NCBI RefSeq assembly: GCF_018991925.1 | Contig: NW_024735304.1 | Location: forward strand, 62,001 to 126,000 | Direction of reading: 5' to 3' | From: Homarus americanus | Taxonomy: Eukaryota > Arthropoda > Malacostraca > Decapoda > Nephropidae | DNA: 64,000 nt | Part shown: positions 12,545 to 24,830 of the stretch, in pieces | How positions within the stretch are numbered: position 1 is the first letter of the stretch | Layout of the letters: every line of letters begins with the position of its first letter | Translations under genes and position numbers: made by a program | Notes under the pieces: model-generated | What the model was told of the DNA's origin: nothing | Databases searched by the model: none | The model's input: only the letters and a program-made list of their open reading frames with translations

Positions 12545-12785
12545 CTGCCTCCTGACTCAGTGGATGGGTTGGTTGATGGGTCTATGGTTTGGTAGGTTGG
12601 TGGGTGGGGAGGTAGGTAGGTTGGTTGGTGGATGATCGTCATACTCAATTCCGAGTGACAGCAAAGTAGTAGTAGTAGGTAGTTTGATGGATGGGTGGGT
12701 GGGTTGATGGGTTGATGGGTGGGTGGGTTGATGGGTGGGTGGGTAGGTTGGCTGATGGGTGGGTAGGTGGGCTGATGGGTGGGTA
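12545..12785 (+). repeat. GGT-rich array flanking a LINE tail
   Basis: Imperfect GGTTGGTTGATGG and GGTGGGTTGATG repeats on both sides of the 50-base LINE tail at 12629-12678. Confidence 0.85.
12629..12678 (+). mobile_element. Solo 3' tail of the 58-62 kb LINE family
   Basis: Begins GGATGATCGTCATACTC and ends GAGTGACAGCAAAG then TAGTAGTAGTAG. It matches 62051-62100, the end of the LINE at 57.8-62.1 kb, at all but about two of 50 positions. Only the last 50 bases of the element are present, so it is an extreme 5' truncation or a borrowed tail (as in a SINE). Confidence 0.75.
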
Positions 12786-12789
12786 TTGA

Positions 12790-13030
12790 ATTTAATTTAT
12801 TTACTTTTTTTTGGCGGGGGCAAAAATCATGAATTATTTTAGGGGATTCAGAGGTATCTTAGGGAAAACCTTGGGAATTTTGAGGAAAGTTGCACTCATT
12901 TTTCAGGAGTGTTTTAGATATATACTGCACGTTACGGTGATTCAAGGTCATTTTAAGGAGTGTTTGAGAAATCTAGGGGAAATCTGAGCTGTTTTAGGGA
13001 ACTAGTCATAATACGAAAGTTTGACCATTT
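12790..13030. other. Non-coding
   Basis: Non-repetitive, with phrases such as TTTTAGGGGA and TTTTAAGGAG recurring loosely. No gene. Confidence 0.5.
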
Positions 13031-13108
13031 AGGTTAGGTTAGGTTAGGAAGGTATGGTTAGGTTAGGATGGTATGGTTAGGTTAGGATGGTATGGTTAGG
13101 TTAGGTTA
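13031..13108 (+). repeat. Degenerate TTAGG telomere-like repeat
   Basis: Pure TTAGG units at the edges, with a derived 19-base unit containing TTAGGATGGTATGG between. TTAGG is the ancestral arthropod telomere unit, so this is an interstitial telomere-like block. Confidence 0.8.
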
Positions 13109-14905
13109 ATTGCCGCATATGGATCCTGGTCTTTATATTAGTGAGCCCCCACACTGTTGTGTTAACCGCGTGGGTTGTCACATCAAACCAGAAAGTAAGT
13201 TTGTTGTCTTCATCAGTTGGCACAAGGTCTTCCCGCGATACAGTGACATGTAAGTCATGCTCACTTGCGTCTTCAGTAAGTTAACATACAGGGGTCATGA
13301 ATACAGTGAATAAACAAACATTTTATTCATAAACTTCTATGGCCTTTACGCCCATCTGAAGGTCAAATACAGACCACAGATCTTCAAGAGGACCAACAAG
13401 GAAACTTTTCTAAAAAGTTTCAGAAAAATTGAGTCAGTAGTTATGCTACGAAATAGAAAATATGAAATTCCTACAGACGGACACTCGACCACCTGAGTGC
13501 AGTATAGTCTCATACCTCCACAGGCACCGTCTGAAACTCGACCATTCACTCTTCAAGGGTGGACCAACGCCTATGCGGAAGCTGGTCACATTTCAGTCTT
13601 TTCTCTACTTAAATATAACAGTCGTGATATAAGTTGATTGACGAACCACTTAAAAACAAAGTTGTACCTGATCCCATATAAGTGATATTACTATGGTTAC
13701 TCCCAAGCAGTGTTCTAAGGTGCAGTACCCCTCAACCACCCACATAATGTTTCTCCATCTTCCTTGGTTTATCAGAATTTTACTAACGCCCCAATTAACT
13801 TGTATTTTTACTGGTCGGTTACGCGTCGATAATAATTTAAATATTAAATTTTCATATATCTCTCAAGAATTAAGGAAAGAACTCTCAATAAGACCAAATT
13901 TCGTGTTCCTAAAATATTTTTTTTAGTCGAACTAAAGTTTGCATCTCGACAGTGTTGTAGTGAGGCGGAAACTATAATGAATATCTCTGAGGGACTGTCC
14001 ATCACCATTACATGACACAGCTCTTACAATATCGCGCTGAAACTCCTTCAGTGGCGGGAAAAGTGGGATCGAATCCTTTCTAATGCTAAACATCTGTTCA
14101 AGGTCATGTGTTGAGAACTTCTTTAAGGAGTTGGAGTTGATTTATGAGATCGTCACACGATTTCTTCAACTGTTTAAAAATCCCAAAATTATTTCTATAT
14201 TCTAAAAAATGTAAAAACAAATAAAATAATAAAGATATAATAACCAACAGAATAAAAAAAGTATGTGACAATATAAGAAATAATCGGGAAAATCCATGAA
14301 CGAATTGGAGCTGACACACAGTAAGAAATACTTGATAATATTGAACAAATGTACAAGAGAAACCATTTTGCATCTCGCTTTTGTCAAGAGATAAAAAAAC
14401 CAAAAACATTTTTATATCATTAAACTTGTGATAAATTTAACTGCATATGATAATAACTGTCTCAATATGAAGAAAATTAAAAATCTTCACAAACGAAAAA
14501 AAAAACAATAATAATAATAATAAAAATAATAACAATTAATAATAATAATTAGCTAACATACTAATCAAAAAGATCAAAATTATATACTCAAAGTTATTAA
14601 AATTTAATTCACAAATAAATTTAAACCAATAAAAATTAAAATATATATTTAGCCAGAACACAAATACAGAGTCGCTTAAAAATCATGATATTAACATAGA
14701 TGAGTCACGAAGAAGACAGGGAAAATATCACAAACCAAACAAGATTAAGTCAACATCTCCCAACTTGATCAAAATGTAGAAGACAAGCGAAGGCCCACAC
14801 TCAATGGCTGTGGGGGTTTAAAGAAGATAAAATAATAATAAACTAACAAAATATATATAGTATATCAATGTACTATATCAAGTACATCAGTGTAGTTCAG
14901 ATCTG
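13109..14905. other. AT-rich non-coding
   Basis: No gene. 14160-14660 is very AT-rich with an AAT-type patch at about 14508-14550. Open frames at 13346-13549, 13693-13926 and 14104-14409 lie in AT-rich sequence and show no domain. Confidence 0.6.
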
Positions 14906-14911
14906 TCACTG

Positions 14912-15345
14912 TGAGATACCAAAGTCTATTAACGCGGTATACCAAAGTCTATTAACGCGGTATACCAAAGTCTATTAACGCGGTATACCAAAGTCAATCA
15001 CCGTGGTATATCAAAGTCAATCACCGTGGTATATCAAAGTCTATCACCGTGGAATATCAAAGTCTATTAACGTGGTATACCAAAGTCAATCACCGTGGTA
15101 TATCAAAGTCTATTAAGGCGGTATACCAAATTCTATCAGCGTGGTATACCAAAGTCTATCAAACCGTGGTATATCAAAGTCAATCACCGTGGTATATCAA
15201 AGTCTATCACCGTGGAATATCAAAGTCTATTAACGTGGTATACCAAAGTCAATCACCGTGGTATATCAAAGTCTATTAAGGCGGTATACCAAATTCTATC
15301 AGCGTGGTATACCAAAGTCTATCAACGTCTATCAATGCAGTATAT
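14912..15345 (+). repeat. 23-bp minisatellite with 163-bp higher-order unit
   Basis: Units of 23 bases carry TATACCAAAGTCTATTAACG or TATATCAAAGTCAATCACCG. Bases 15001-15163 are repeated as 15164-15326 with no difference that I could find, seven units at a time. Two open frames (15049-15279 and 15095-15376) show a Tyr-Gln-Ser-rich repeated peptide because of this array. They are not genes. Confidence 0.95.
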
Positions 15346-15640
15346 CAATGGTATTTTCTTTCCCTGTACAAACTGACAGTAAATCCAGCACTATCGCGAC
15401 TTCCACCACCACCAATTACCTTCATATAACCCCAGACCATCCAGTTATAATTCTTGTTTTCTCCTCTGATGAATTATGCTAAATTTGAATATGTAATTAG
15501 TTAAATTATTATTATTTCAAGTCGCTGGGTGATAGATCAGCAGAGGCGTATCATTAGTGAGTTGCACAGCATAATTATGTAATACATGAGCAGTTTGCAT
15601 AATTGTGCAATCGACCACAAGATGCGCCGAATTTGATATC
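15346..15640. other. Non-coding
   Basis: Non-repetitive, no gene recognised. Confidence 0.55.
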
Positions 15641-15880
15641 ATGGAGGGGGGGGAGGGAGGCATTTGGTAGATGAGCCTCAACAGGTGAACCAATCAGAAG
15701 GGGGTGAGGAGGTAAGGGAGGGAGTTAGGGAGGGAGAAGTGGATGGAGGGAGTAGGAGAAGGGGGAGGCAGAAGGGACAGGAGGGAGGGAGGGAGGGATG
15801 GAGCAGGGGAGGAAGGAGGGGAAGGAGTGGAGGGGCGGAAGGAGGGGAGATAGGTAGGGAGGGAGGGAAGGGGGGAAGCT
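15641..15880 (+). repeat. Purine-rich GGAGGGA tract
   Basis: Nearly pure purine strand with runs of GGAGGGAGGGAGGG. Gly/Arg/Glu-rich and Pro/Ser-rich frames on the two strands are composition artefacts. Confidence 0.9.
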
Positions 15881-16950
15881 CACCTTTGGCAACAAGGGAC
15901 TGCTCAGATCGCCACCTATTCCGGCCAGCCCAGGGGAGGACGGTGAGTCGTGGTAACATTAAAGATGATCAAATATTTCATCTATAACGAATGGACCACA
16001 TAGAGAAGACTCGTGACACGTAAACTATCGCAGCTACGGTAGTTGAGAGTTACCAGTGACACCAGAGGCAAGTCGGTGATGAACCATAGTGTACGAGTCT
16101 GTCAAATATCTCCTGTAAGAGCTAAACCAATGACAGACAGATGGCTCGTTGATAATTGAGACAGGTGTGAGGTGTTAGTAGTTAAGACAGTCATACAGGA
16201 CTTACAGAACGAGCCACCCAGTGTAACTTTAAGCAGAGATCCCAATAAGAACTACTAGTAGAACGGGAATCAATCAGATCTGAGATGATTCGTGTTTTTA
16301 CAATACCTCAGAATGTATAAATAGCAAAATACTACAGTAAATATCTGGTTTAATTCCTCTCCTGTATATCGGAATATTAAACAAAACCCAAATTAAATTA
16401 ACCTAAAAATAACAGTACAAAAAGAAATAATCTTCCTGAATCAACACCCAGAATAAGAAAAACCCAACGTTGTTATTCTTGTGTTTAATAATCACAGAGA
16501 AAACGCAGAAACACATCCGTATTTTTCTTTTTTCTGACCCTCCGTCCTTATCATCCAATAGACTAAAAGCACGAACACTGTATTACTGATGAACTCACTC
16601 ACTAAAAGCTAAAGGCCCTCCATTGACCGACGAACACCAGGCAACAATCACCTCAAAGACACCAGAACGGACGGGTCACATTCGCACCTTGACCTCACCC
16701 AGCGACGATTATACAGACTCTATGACCTTAAAATAATCCTTATTTATTACTTGATTAGAGCTCACCTGCCTGTAATCTTATAAAATATGTATAAATACCT
16801 TGCTTATTTCAAGTAATACTTAGAAATGCATTCCTTTTAAGAGATATTTTCGCTAGGGGATGCCTGGAGGGCCCTCGACTAACTGCGTCAGCGGCCGAAA
16901 TACTGCCCGACCCAGCGTCCGGGTTGCTGGTTGGGTGCGTGTGGAGGCCG
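15881..16950. other. Non-repetitive non-coding
   Basis: No gene. 16850-16935 is a GC-richer island (GACTAACTGCGTCAGCGG) set in AT-rich DNA and could be constrained. Confidence 0.5.
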
Positions 16951-17325
16951 TAGGATTGTGTGTGTGAGGCGAGGGTGGTACTAGGTTGTGTGAGGCGAGG
17001 GTGGTACTAGGTTGTGTGAGGCGAGGGTGGTACTAGGTTGTGTGAGGCGAGGGTGGTACTAGGTTGTGTGAGGCGAGGGTGGTACTAGGTTGTGTAGGCG
17101 AGGGTGGTATTAGGTTGTGTGGAGGCGAGGGTGGGGTGTGTGAGGCTAGGGTTGTGTGTGAGGGTGGGGCGGCGAGGTGGTACTAGGTTGTGTGAGGCGA
17201 GGGTGGTACTAGGTTGTGTGAGGCGAGGGTGGTACTAGGTTGTGTGAGGCGAGGGTGGTACTAGGTTGTGTGAGGCGAGGGTGGTACTAGGTTGTGTGAG
17301 GCGAGGGTGGTACTAGGTTGTGTGC
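16951..17325 (+). repeat. 26-bp minisatellite, about 13 units
   Basis: The unit holds GTGTGAGGCGAGGGTGGTAC then TAGGTT. It is highly uniform except for a disrupted middle at about 17090-17185. Confidence 0.97.
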
Positions 17326-17432
17326 AGGGGATGACTTGTTCTCTTGGGGCTGAAGGGCTATAAGAGTGTATATGGGGGATAAGGTGCCGTAGGAATATGA
17401 GCGTGAGAGCAAGGGGGGGGGACCTTGGATTT

Positions 17433-17434
<2 letters not shown>

Positions 17435-17494
<60 letters not shown>
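17435..17494 (+). repeat. (GT)n microsatellite
   Basis: Sixty bases of GT. Confidence 0.98.
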
Positions 17495-17495
<1 letters not shown>

Positions 17496-17763
17496 ATAGG
17501 GTAATAAGTGTATATGTGTTTGGTGTTCACAGGTTTGTGTGCGTATATGATACCACACACCACACACCACTACCTAAAAAATAGAACACACAAAAAACTG
17601 TCAGGGCACAACTCATCAGCTCGAGGTAACCCCAGCCAATTAACCTTGATGATTACTTCCACGTCACCACAAATTACTATGATGAATCACCTGTAATAAA
17701 TATGAATACCTTCATCATAAGTAATAATAAGGTCAAAGATCCTATATAATTATTAAGCAAAGT

Positions 17764-17765
<2 letters not shown>

Positions 17766-17816
<51 letters not shown>
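17766..17816 (+). repeat. (TC)n microsatellite
   Basis: About 50 bases of TC. The 270 bases between this and the preceding GT tract hold no gene. Confidence 0.98.
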
Positions 17817-17818
<2 letters not shown>

Positions 17819-17983
17819 GATGTAGAGTACCTTGGAATGTGAGGTAGAGTACACAAAATAATACCTTCTGTAGCCCTTCATATGTGTGTGCGGTGATTGG
17901 TGATGACTTGTGTGTGTAATATATGGAACGAGATTATGCGTTTAAAGTCCTTCCTTGTTAACAACTTCTCGTCTTTCACCTGG

Positions 17984-17987
<4 letters not shown>

Positions 17988-18035
<48 letters not shown>
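17988..18035 (+). repeat. (GT)n microsatellite
   Basis: Forty-eight bases of GT. Confidence 0.97.
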
Positions 18036-18038
<3 letters not shown>

Positions 18039-18878
18039 ATAAATATTAAGAATACTTACTATAAAGATTACTGCTCAGCGTGCTTGTGGGGCGATAAGTT
18101 CTTGTTCAATGTTACCTTTTTCTTTCCATTCCACAGACACTCTATTAAAGGCACACGTGGTAATTAAGACAGAGTGAGTCGATTATCTTAAAACTTTCCC
18201 ATTTAAGTGTGTTGTCGTGGTAGATGGAGGTTGACAATGTTAAGGACATTATATGAGATACTTCCTTCAATCTTGCAACTAAATAACGACCTTCAGTGAT
18301 ACGTATATCGTCCACAGCAAAACATTATGCATTATTGATCAGCTGATTCTAAACTCACATAAACAACCTAATTATTATCGTCACTACTGCATATTTTAAT
18401 GTCAAGTGTCGCTAATATTCTCTGTGTATCCGCTTTATAAACACTTATTTTGGCCAGAATTAAGTGCTTATTGATGGCTTCACATACGGCAAATTGAGGT
18501 AAATTATACAAATTTGTAGATAACTATGTAGGTAATGCCGGCACTTGTCATGACACCTCGTTTATTTCCTCTCACTTCCTTCTTAATTAATCTTTCCCCG
18601 GGATTTAGGACAGGGCGTGAAACGGAAAATCTAATTATCCTTGCTGAGTTTTTTTCCTCGTATTTGGCTTCTTTATTTTACTGTGTTTAATTTTCAGAAT
18701 ACAACACATATGTTCCGTCTATTTTGTTTTTATATTAAAATGATATACCGAGCCACCTGCTACTAACACACCTGCCTCATGTAGTTCCATGCATTAGTAT
18801 AACGTACTCGGTATTATTACAAAGATTAGATTAAATGCATCGTTTTCGGGAATATTCTACAAAGTGGGGTGTTGTTAG
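18036..18878. other. Non-repetitive non-coding
   Basis: AT-rich unique DNA, no gene recognised. Confidence 0.6.
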
Positions 18879-21800
18879 ATGTGCAAGTCCCGGGAGGAGA
18901 CAGTGTGGGGCAGAGGTGCAGGTAGAGGGGGAGACAGTGTGGGGCAAGTGCAGGTAGAGGAGGAGACAGTGTGGGGAAGAGGTGTAGGTAGAGGAGGAGA
19001 CAGTGTGGGCAGAGGTGCAGGTAGAGGGGGAGACAGGTGGGGCAGAGGTGCAGGTAGAGGAGGAGACAGTGGGGCCAGAGGTGTAGGTAGAGGGGAGACA
19101 GTGTGGGGCAGAGGTGCAAGCAGGGGAGACAGTGTGGGCAGGCAGGTAGATGAGGAGACATGTGGGGCAGAGGCAGGTAGAGGGGGAGACAGTGTGGCCA
19201 GAGGTGAGGTGAGGGGAGACAGTGTGGCAGAGGTACAGGGGAGACAGTGTGGGCAGTTGCAGGTAGAGGAGGAGACAGTGTGGGCAGAGGTGCAGGTAGA
19301 GGGGAGACAGTGTGGGGAGAGGTGCAGGTAGAGGAGGAGACAGGTGGGGCAGAGGTGTAGGTAGAGGAGACAGTGTGGGACAGGTGCAGGTAGAGGAGGA
19401 GACAGTGTGGGCAGAGGTGCAGGTAGGGGGAGACAGTGTGGGGCAGAGGTGTAGGTAGAGGAGACAGTGTGGGACAGGTGGTAGAGGAGGAGACAGTGTG
19501 GGGCAGAGGTGCAGGTAGAGGGGGAGACAGGGGCAGAGGTGTAGGTAGGAGGAGACAGTGTGGGACAGGTGCAGATAGAGGAGGAGACAGTGTGGGGCAG
19601 GAGGTGCAGGTAGAGGAGGAGACAGTGTGGGGCAGAGGTAGGTGAGAGTGAGACAGTGTGGGACAGGTGCAGAGGAGGAGACAGTGTGGGGCAGAGGCAG
19701 GTAGAGGGGAGACAGTGTGGGCAGGAGGTGCAGGTGAGAGGGGAGACAGTGTGGGGCAGAGGTGCAGGTAGAGGAGGAGACAGTGTGGGACAGGTGCAGG
19801 TAGAGGGGGAGACAGTGTGGGGCAGAGGTGTAGGTAGGAGGAGGAGACAGTGTGGGACAGGGTGCAGGTAGAGGGGAGACAGTGTGGGGGCAGAGGTTTG
19901 GTAGAGGAGCAGGTAGCAGGGAGGAGGAGACAGTGTGGGGGAGGTGCAGGTGGGGGAGACAGTGTGGGGCAGAGGTGCAGGTAGAGGAGGAGACAGTGTG
20001 GGACAGGTGCAGGTAGAGGGGGAGACAGTGGGCAGAGGTGGTAGAGGGAGACAGTGTGGGACAGGTGCAGGTAGAGGGGAGACAGTGTGGGCAGAGGTGC
20101 AGGTAGAGGAGGAGACAGTGTGGGACAGGTGCAAGGAGAGGGGGAGACAGTGTGGGGCAGAGGTGTAGGTAGAGGAGACAGTGTGGACAGGCAGGTAGAG
20201 GAGGACATTGTGGGGCAGAGGTGCAGGTCAGGAGGAGACAGTGTGGGGCAGAGGCAGGCAGAGTGGGGGGAGTGACAGGGGCAGAGGTGCAGGTGAGGAG
20301 GGAGACAGTGGGACAGGTGCAGGTGAGGGGGAGACAGTGTGGGACAGGCAGGTAGAGGAGGAGACAGTGTGGGGGCCAGGAGGTGCAGGTAGAGGAGGAG
20401 ACAGTGTGGGGCAGAGGTGCAGGTAGAGGAGGAGACAGTGTGGGACAGAGGTGCAGGTAGAGGAGGAGACAGTGTGGGCAGAGGTGTAGGTAGAGAGACA
20501 GTGTGGGACAGGCAGGTAGAGGAGGAGACAGTGGGCAGAGGCAGGTAGAGGGGGGAGACAGTGTGGGGCAGAGGCAGGCAGAGGGGAGACAGTGGGGGAG
20601 GGTGCAGGTAGAGGGAGAGCAGTGTGGGGCAGAGGTGTAGGTAGAGGAGACAGTGTGGACAGGCAGGTAGGAGGAGACAGTGTGGGGCAGGAGGTGCAGG
20701 TAGAGGGGGAGACAGTGTGGGGCAGAGGTGTGGTAGAGGAGACAGTGTGTGGGACAGAGGTGCAGGGGTAGAGGAGGAGACAGTGGGGGCAAGGAGGCAG
20801 GTGGAGAGGAGACAGTGTGGGGCAGAGGTGCAGGTAGAGGGGAGACAGTGTGGGGCAGAGGCAGGAAGAGGGGGAGACAGTGGGGGAGAGGTGCAGGTAG
20901 AGGAGGAGACAGTGTGGGCAGAGGTGTAGGTAGAGGAGACAGTGTGGGACAGGTGCAGGTGAGGAGACAGTGTGGGGCAGAGGCAGGCAGAGGGGGAGGA
21001 CAGGTGGCAGAGGTGTAGGTAGAGGAGACAGTGTGGGACAGGTGCAGGTAGAGGAGGAGACAGTGTGGGGCAGAGGTGCAGGTAGAGGAGGAGACAGTGG
21101 GGCAGAGGTGTAGGTAGAGGAGGAGACAGTGTGTGAGGCAGAGTGATGAGACAGTGTGGGGCAGAGGTGCAGGCAGAGGAGGAGAGATGTGGGGCAGGAG
21201 GCAGGCAGAGTGAGGAGACAGTGTGGGGCAGAGGTACAGGTAGAGTGAGGAGAGCAGGGACAGGCAGGTAGAGTGAGGAGACAGTGTGGGGCAGGAGGTG
21301 CAGGTAGAGGGGGAGACAGTGGGGCAGAGGGTAGTAGAGGAGACAGTGTGGGGACAGGTGGGTGCAGGTAGAGGAGGAGACAGTGGGACAGGTGCAGGTA
21401 GAGGAGACAGTGTGGGGCAGAGGTGTAGGTAGAGGGGGAGACAGGGGCAGAGGTGCAGGTAGAGGGGGAGACAGTGTGGGGCAGAGGTGCAGGTAGAGGA
21501 GGAGACAGTGTGGGACAGGTGCAGGTGAGGGGAGACAGTGGGACAGGTGCAGGTAGAGGAGGAGACAGTGTGGGGCAGAGGAGGAGACAGTGGAGGCAGG
21601 TAGAGGAGGAGACAGTGTGGGACAGAGGTGCAGGTAGAGGGGAGACAGTGTGGGGACAGAGTGCAGGTAGAGGGGAGACAGTGGGCAGAGGTGCAGGTAG
21701 AGGGGAGACAGTGTGGGGAGAGGTGCAGAGGGGGGAGACAGTGTGGGGCAGAGGCAGGTAGAGGGGAGACAGTGGGGAGAGGTGCAGGTAGAGTGAAGAG

Positions 21801-23660
21801 ACAGTGTGGGCAGGAGGTGTAGGTAGAGGAGACAGTGTGGGACAGGTGCAGGTAGAGGAGGAGACAGTGTGGGGCAGAGGTGCAGAGGAGGAGACAGTGT
21901 GGGGCAGAGGTGTAGGTAGAGGAGGAGACAGTGTGGGCAGAGGTGCAGGTAGAGGAGGAGACAGTGTGGGGGCAGAGGTGCAGGTAGAGGAGGAGACAGT
22001 GTGGGAGAGGCAGGTAGAGGAGGAGACAGTGTGGGGCAGAGGCAGGTAGAGGGGGAGACAGTGTGGGGCAGAGGTGTAGGTAGAGGAGACATGGCAGGTG
22101 CAGGTAGAGGAGGAGACAGTGTGGGGGCAGAGGTGCAGGTCTAGGAGGAGACAGTGTGAGACAGAGGTGCAGGTAGAGGAGGGGACAGTGAGGCAGAGGT
22201 GCAGGTAAGGAGGAGACAGTGAGGGGCAGAGGTGCAGGTAGAGGAGGAGACAGTGTGGGGCAGAGGTGCAGGTACAGGAGGAGACAGTGTGGGACAGAGG
22301 TGCAGGTAGAGGAGGAGACAGTGGGGCAGAGGTGCAGGTAGAGGAGGAGACAGTGTGAGCAGGAGGTGCAGGTAGAGGAGGAGACAGTGGGGCAGAGGTG
22401 TAGGTAGAGGAGGAGACAGTGTGTGGGGCAGAGGTGCAGAGTGAGGAGACAGTGTGGGGCAGAGGTGCAGGTAGAGGAGGAGACAGTGTGGTAGAGGCAG
22501 GTAGAGGAGGAGACAGTGTGGGGCAGAGGTGCAGGTAGAGGAGGAGAGCAGTGGGGCAGAGGTGTAGGCAGAGGGAGGAGACAGTGTGGGGCAGAGGTGC
22601 AGGTAGAGGAGGAGACAGTGTGGGGCAGAGGTGCAGTGAGAGGAGGAGACAGTGTGGGGGCAGAGGTGCAGGTAGAGGGGGAGACAGTGTGGACAGGAGC
22701 AGGTAGAGGAGGAGACAGTGTGGGGCAGAGGTGCAGGCAGAGGAGGAGACAGTGTGGGACAGAGGCAGGTAGAGGAGGAGACAGTGTGGGACAGAGGTGT
22801 GGTAGAGGAGGGGACAGGGCAGAGGTGCAGGTAGAGGAGGAGGAGACAGTGTGGGACAGAGGTGTAGGTAGAGGAGGGGACAGTGTGGGACAGAGGTGGT
22901 GGTAGAGGAGGGGACAGTGTGGGGCAGGAGGTGCAGAGGAGGAGACAGTGTGGGACAGAGGCAGGTAGAGAGGAGACAGGGGCAGATGTGCAGGTAGAGG
23001 AGGAGACAGTGTGGGGCAGATGCAGGTAGAGGAGTGGTGGGGCAAGAGGCAGGTCAGGAGGAGACAGTGGGGCAGAGGTGCAGGTCAGAGGAGAAGACAG
23101 TGTGGGGCAGAGGTGCAGGTAGAGGAGGAGACAGTGTGGGGGCAGAGGCAGGTAGAGGAGGAGAGGGGTGTGGGACAGAGGTGCAGGTCGAGGAGGAGAC
23201 AGTGTGGGGCAGAGGTGCAGGTAGAGGAGGAGACAGTGTGGGGCAGAGGTGCAGGTAGAGGAGAAGACAGTGGGGCAGAGGTGCAGGTAGAGGAGGAGAC
23301 AGTGGGACAGAGGTGCAGGTCGAGGAGGAGACAGTGTGGGGCAGAGGTGCAGGCAGAGGAGAAGACAGTGTGGGCAGGATGTGCAGGTAGAGGAGGAGAC
23401 AGTGTGGGCAGGAGGTGCAGGTAGAGGAGGAGACAGTGTGGGACAGGAGGTGCAGGTCGAGGAGGAGACAGTGGGCAGAGGTGCAGGTAGAGGAGAAGAC
23501 AGGGGCAGAGGTGCAGGTAGAGGGAGGAGACAGTGTGGGACAGAGGCAGGTAGAGGAAGAGATAGTGTGGGGCAGAGGTGCAGGTCGAGGAGTAGACAGT
23601 GTAGGTTGGAGGTGCAGGTGAAGGAGTAGACATTTTGGGAAGTTAGTGCAGGTCGAGGAG
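18879..23660 (+). repeat. 4.8-kb G-rich satellite, about 34-bp unit
   Basis: Roughly 140 units built from GAGGTGCAGGTAGAGG, AGGAGACAGTGTGGGG and CA. The full unit is 34 bases, but many units have lost or gained a few bases. The right end (after about 22100) is the most regular and the middle the most eroded. The minus strand of the unit (CCTCTACCTGCACC, CACACTGTCTCCTCC) has no stop codon in any frame, which explains open frames of 1404 codons (18831-23045), 1088 codons (18826-22092) and others. They have no start context, codon bias or domain, and frequent indels change the frame without ending it. These are not genes. The plus strand is strongly G-rich and could form G-quadruplexes. Confidence 0.97.
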
Positions 23661-24330
23661 AGAGGGCAGAGAGTCAACGCAGTAAATAAAGAATATGGTT
23701 AATATAAACACGGTAAATTGTAATCACCCCTCAGTACTTAGAGTTATGTTGTCTCACAGTCCTTAGCACGGAGAACAATCAACAAATCAGGTCTCGATAA
23801 CCAAGCCGACGACACGATGATATTCTGATAGTCTTATTTTTAGCTTTTAAAAAACTTTGAGCTTTGTGTGGCCTTGAATGAAGTAGTGAGGTAAAAATAA
23901 AAAATCTTCGGTGACGGAGGGCGGTGTGAGTGCAGACGGTGGTGCCGGCCAGAATTTTTATTTTTATACAAACCACTGGAGAGACACTTGTAGCCAGGGA
24001 GAGATGAATGAACCAGCCTAGTAAGAATGTGTGTGGAAGGAGGAATGTGTGATGTACATTCTGTATATTCTGGGTGCCATGTTAACGGTTAACTCGAACT
24101 ATGTCGCCAAGACCAATAATAGCAGCTATTAACCTGTCAGTTACCATCAGAGGCATGCAGCTTTTACCTTGTCGTTTGAAGGTGTTACTGAGGTCGTGTT
24201 ACCCACAGGACAAGAGACTGTAAAGCATCATCATAAATTCATAATATATAGGTACTTCGTCACCAAGAACCTAATGAAGGGATATTAAACAGAGAATGAT
24301 CCGAAAAAGGGAAAATATAAACCGAATTCC
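23661..24330. other. Non-repetitive non-coding
   Basis: No gene. A 65-codon minus frame at 23779-23976 resembles no known family. Confidence 0.55.
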
Positions 24331-24334
24331 TGGA

Positions 24335-24830
24335 AATAGCAAGAAAACGACTAAATGAAGAAATCTGGTCATTTAACCTTGTTCTAGTAAGAAACACAAT
24401 TAAACAAAAAATTCCACCAGAAAAAAAGTCCAGCAGAGACTTACAACAGGAAAAAAATTCAGCATTTTCATCAGACAAGAAGATGGAAGCATTATATGAA
24501 ATAAAAATCTCATTGTCAGAGACTTGAAGAGTTTAATGCAACTCTGTACAAGAGGCTGAGGAAAGATACTGTTCAAGAAGAAACAAGGAGTGAGGAAGTA
24601 CCTCTTACCCTTAAAGAAGACGTAATTCATACAGTCAAGCAAATGAAGAAGAGGAAGCATGAGAAGATGATGAAGTATCATAGATATTAGAAGAGAGAAA
24701 GGAAAGGATTAATAAACTCTTTACAGAATTAAAATAGTTTAACCTTCTAGAGGACCTTGTTATCAAATACTCTCCTTAATGCAGACAAGAAAAATATCGA
24801 TTTCAATGAAGCGAGAAAACACAGAGTTTA
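24335..24830 (+). pseudogene. Decayed LINE reverse-transcriptase fragment
   Basis: Three plus-strand reading segments, joined by frameshifts and stops, read like the region leading into a non-LTR reverse transcriptase. The first begins EIARKRLNEEIWSFN. The second has FNATLYKRLRKDTVQEE, then SEEVPLTLKEDVIHTVKQMK, which fits the usual Glu-Val-Pro, Val-x-x-Ala-Val-Lys-x-Met-Lys stretch before motif 1. The Lys-Ala-Pro-Gly that normally follows is lost. After about 24690 the similarity becomes too weak to trust. The annotation rests on pattern memory of the family, not on an alignment. Confidence 0.5.

Noticed and set aside
18826..23045. Giant minus-strand frames (1404 and 1088 codons) as a Pro/Ser/Thr/Cys-rich or mucin-like protein
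   Set aside because: The 34-base unit has no stop on that strand in any frame, indels shift frame freely, and two long frames overlap in different registers.
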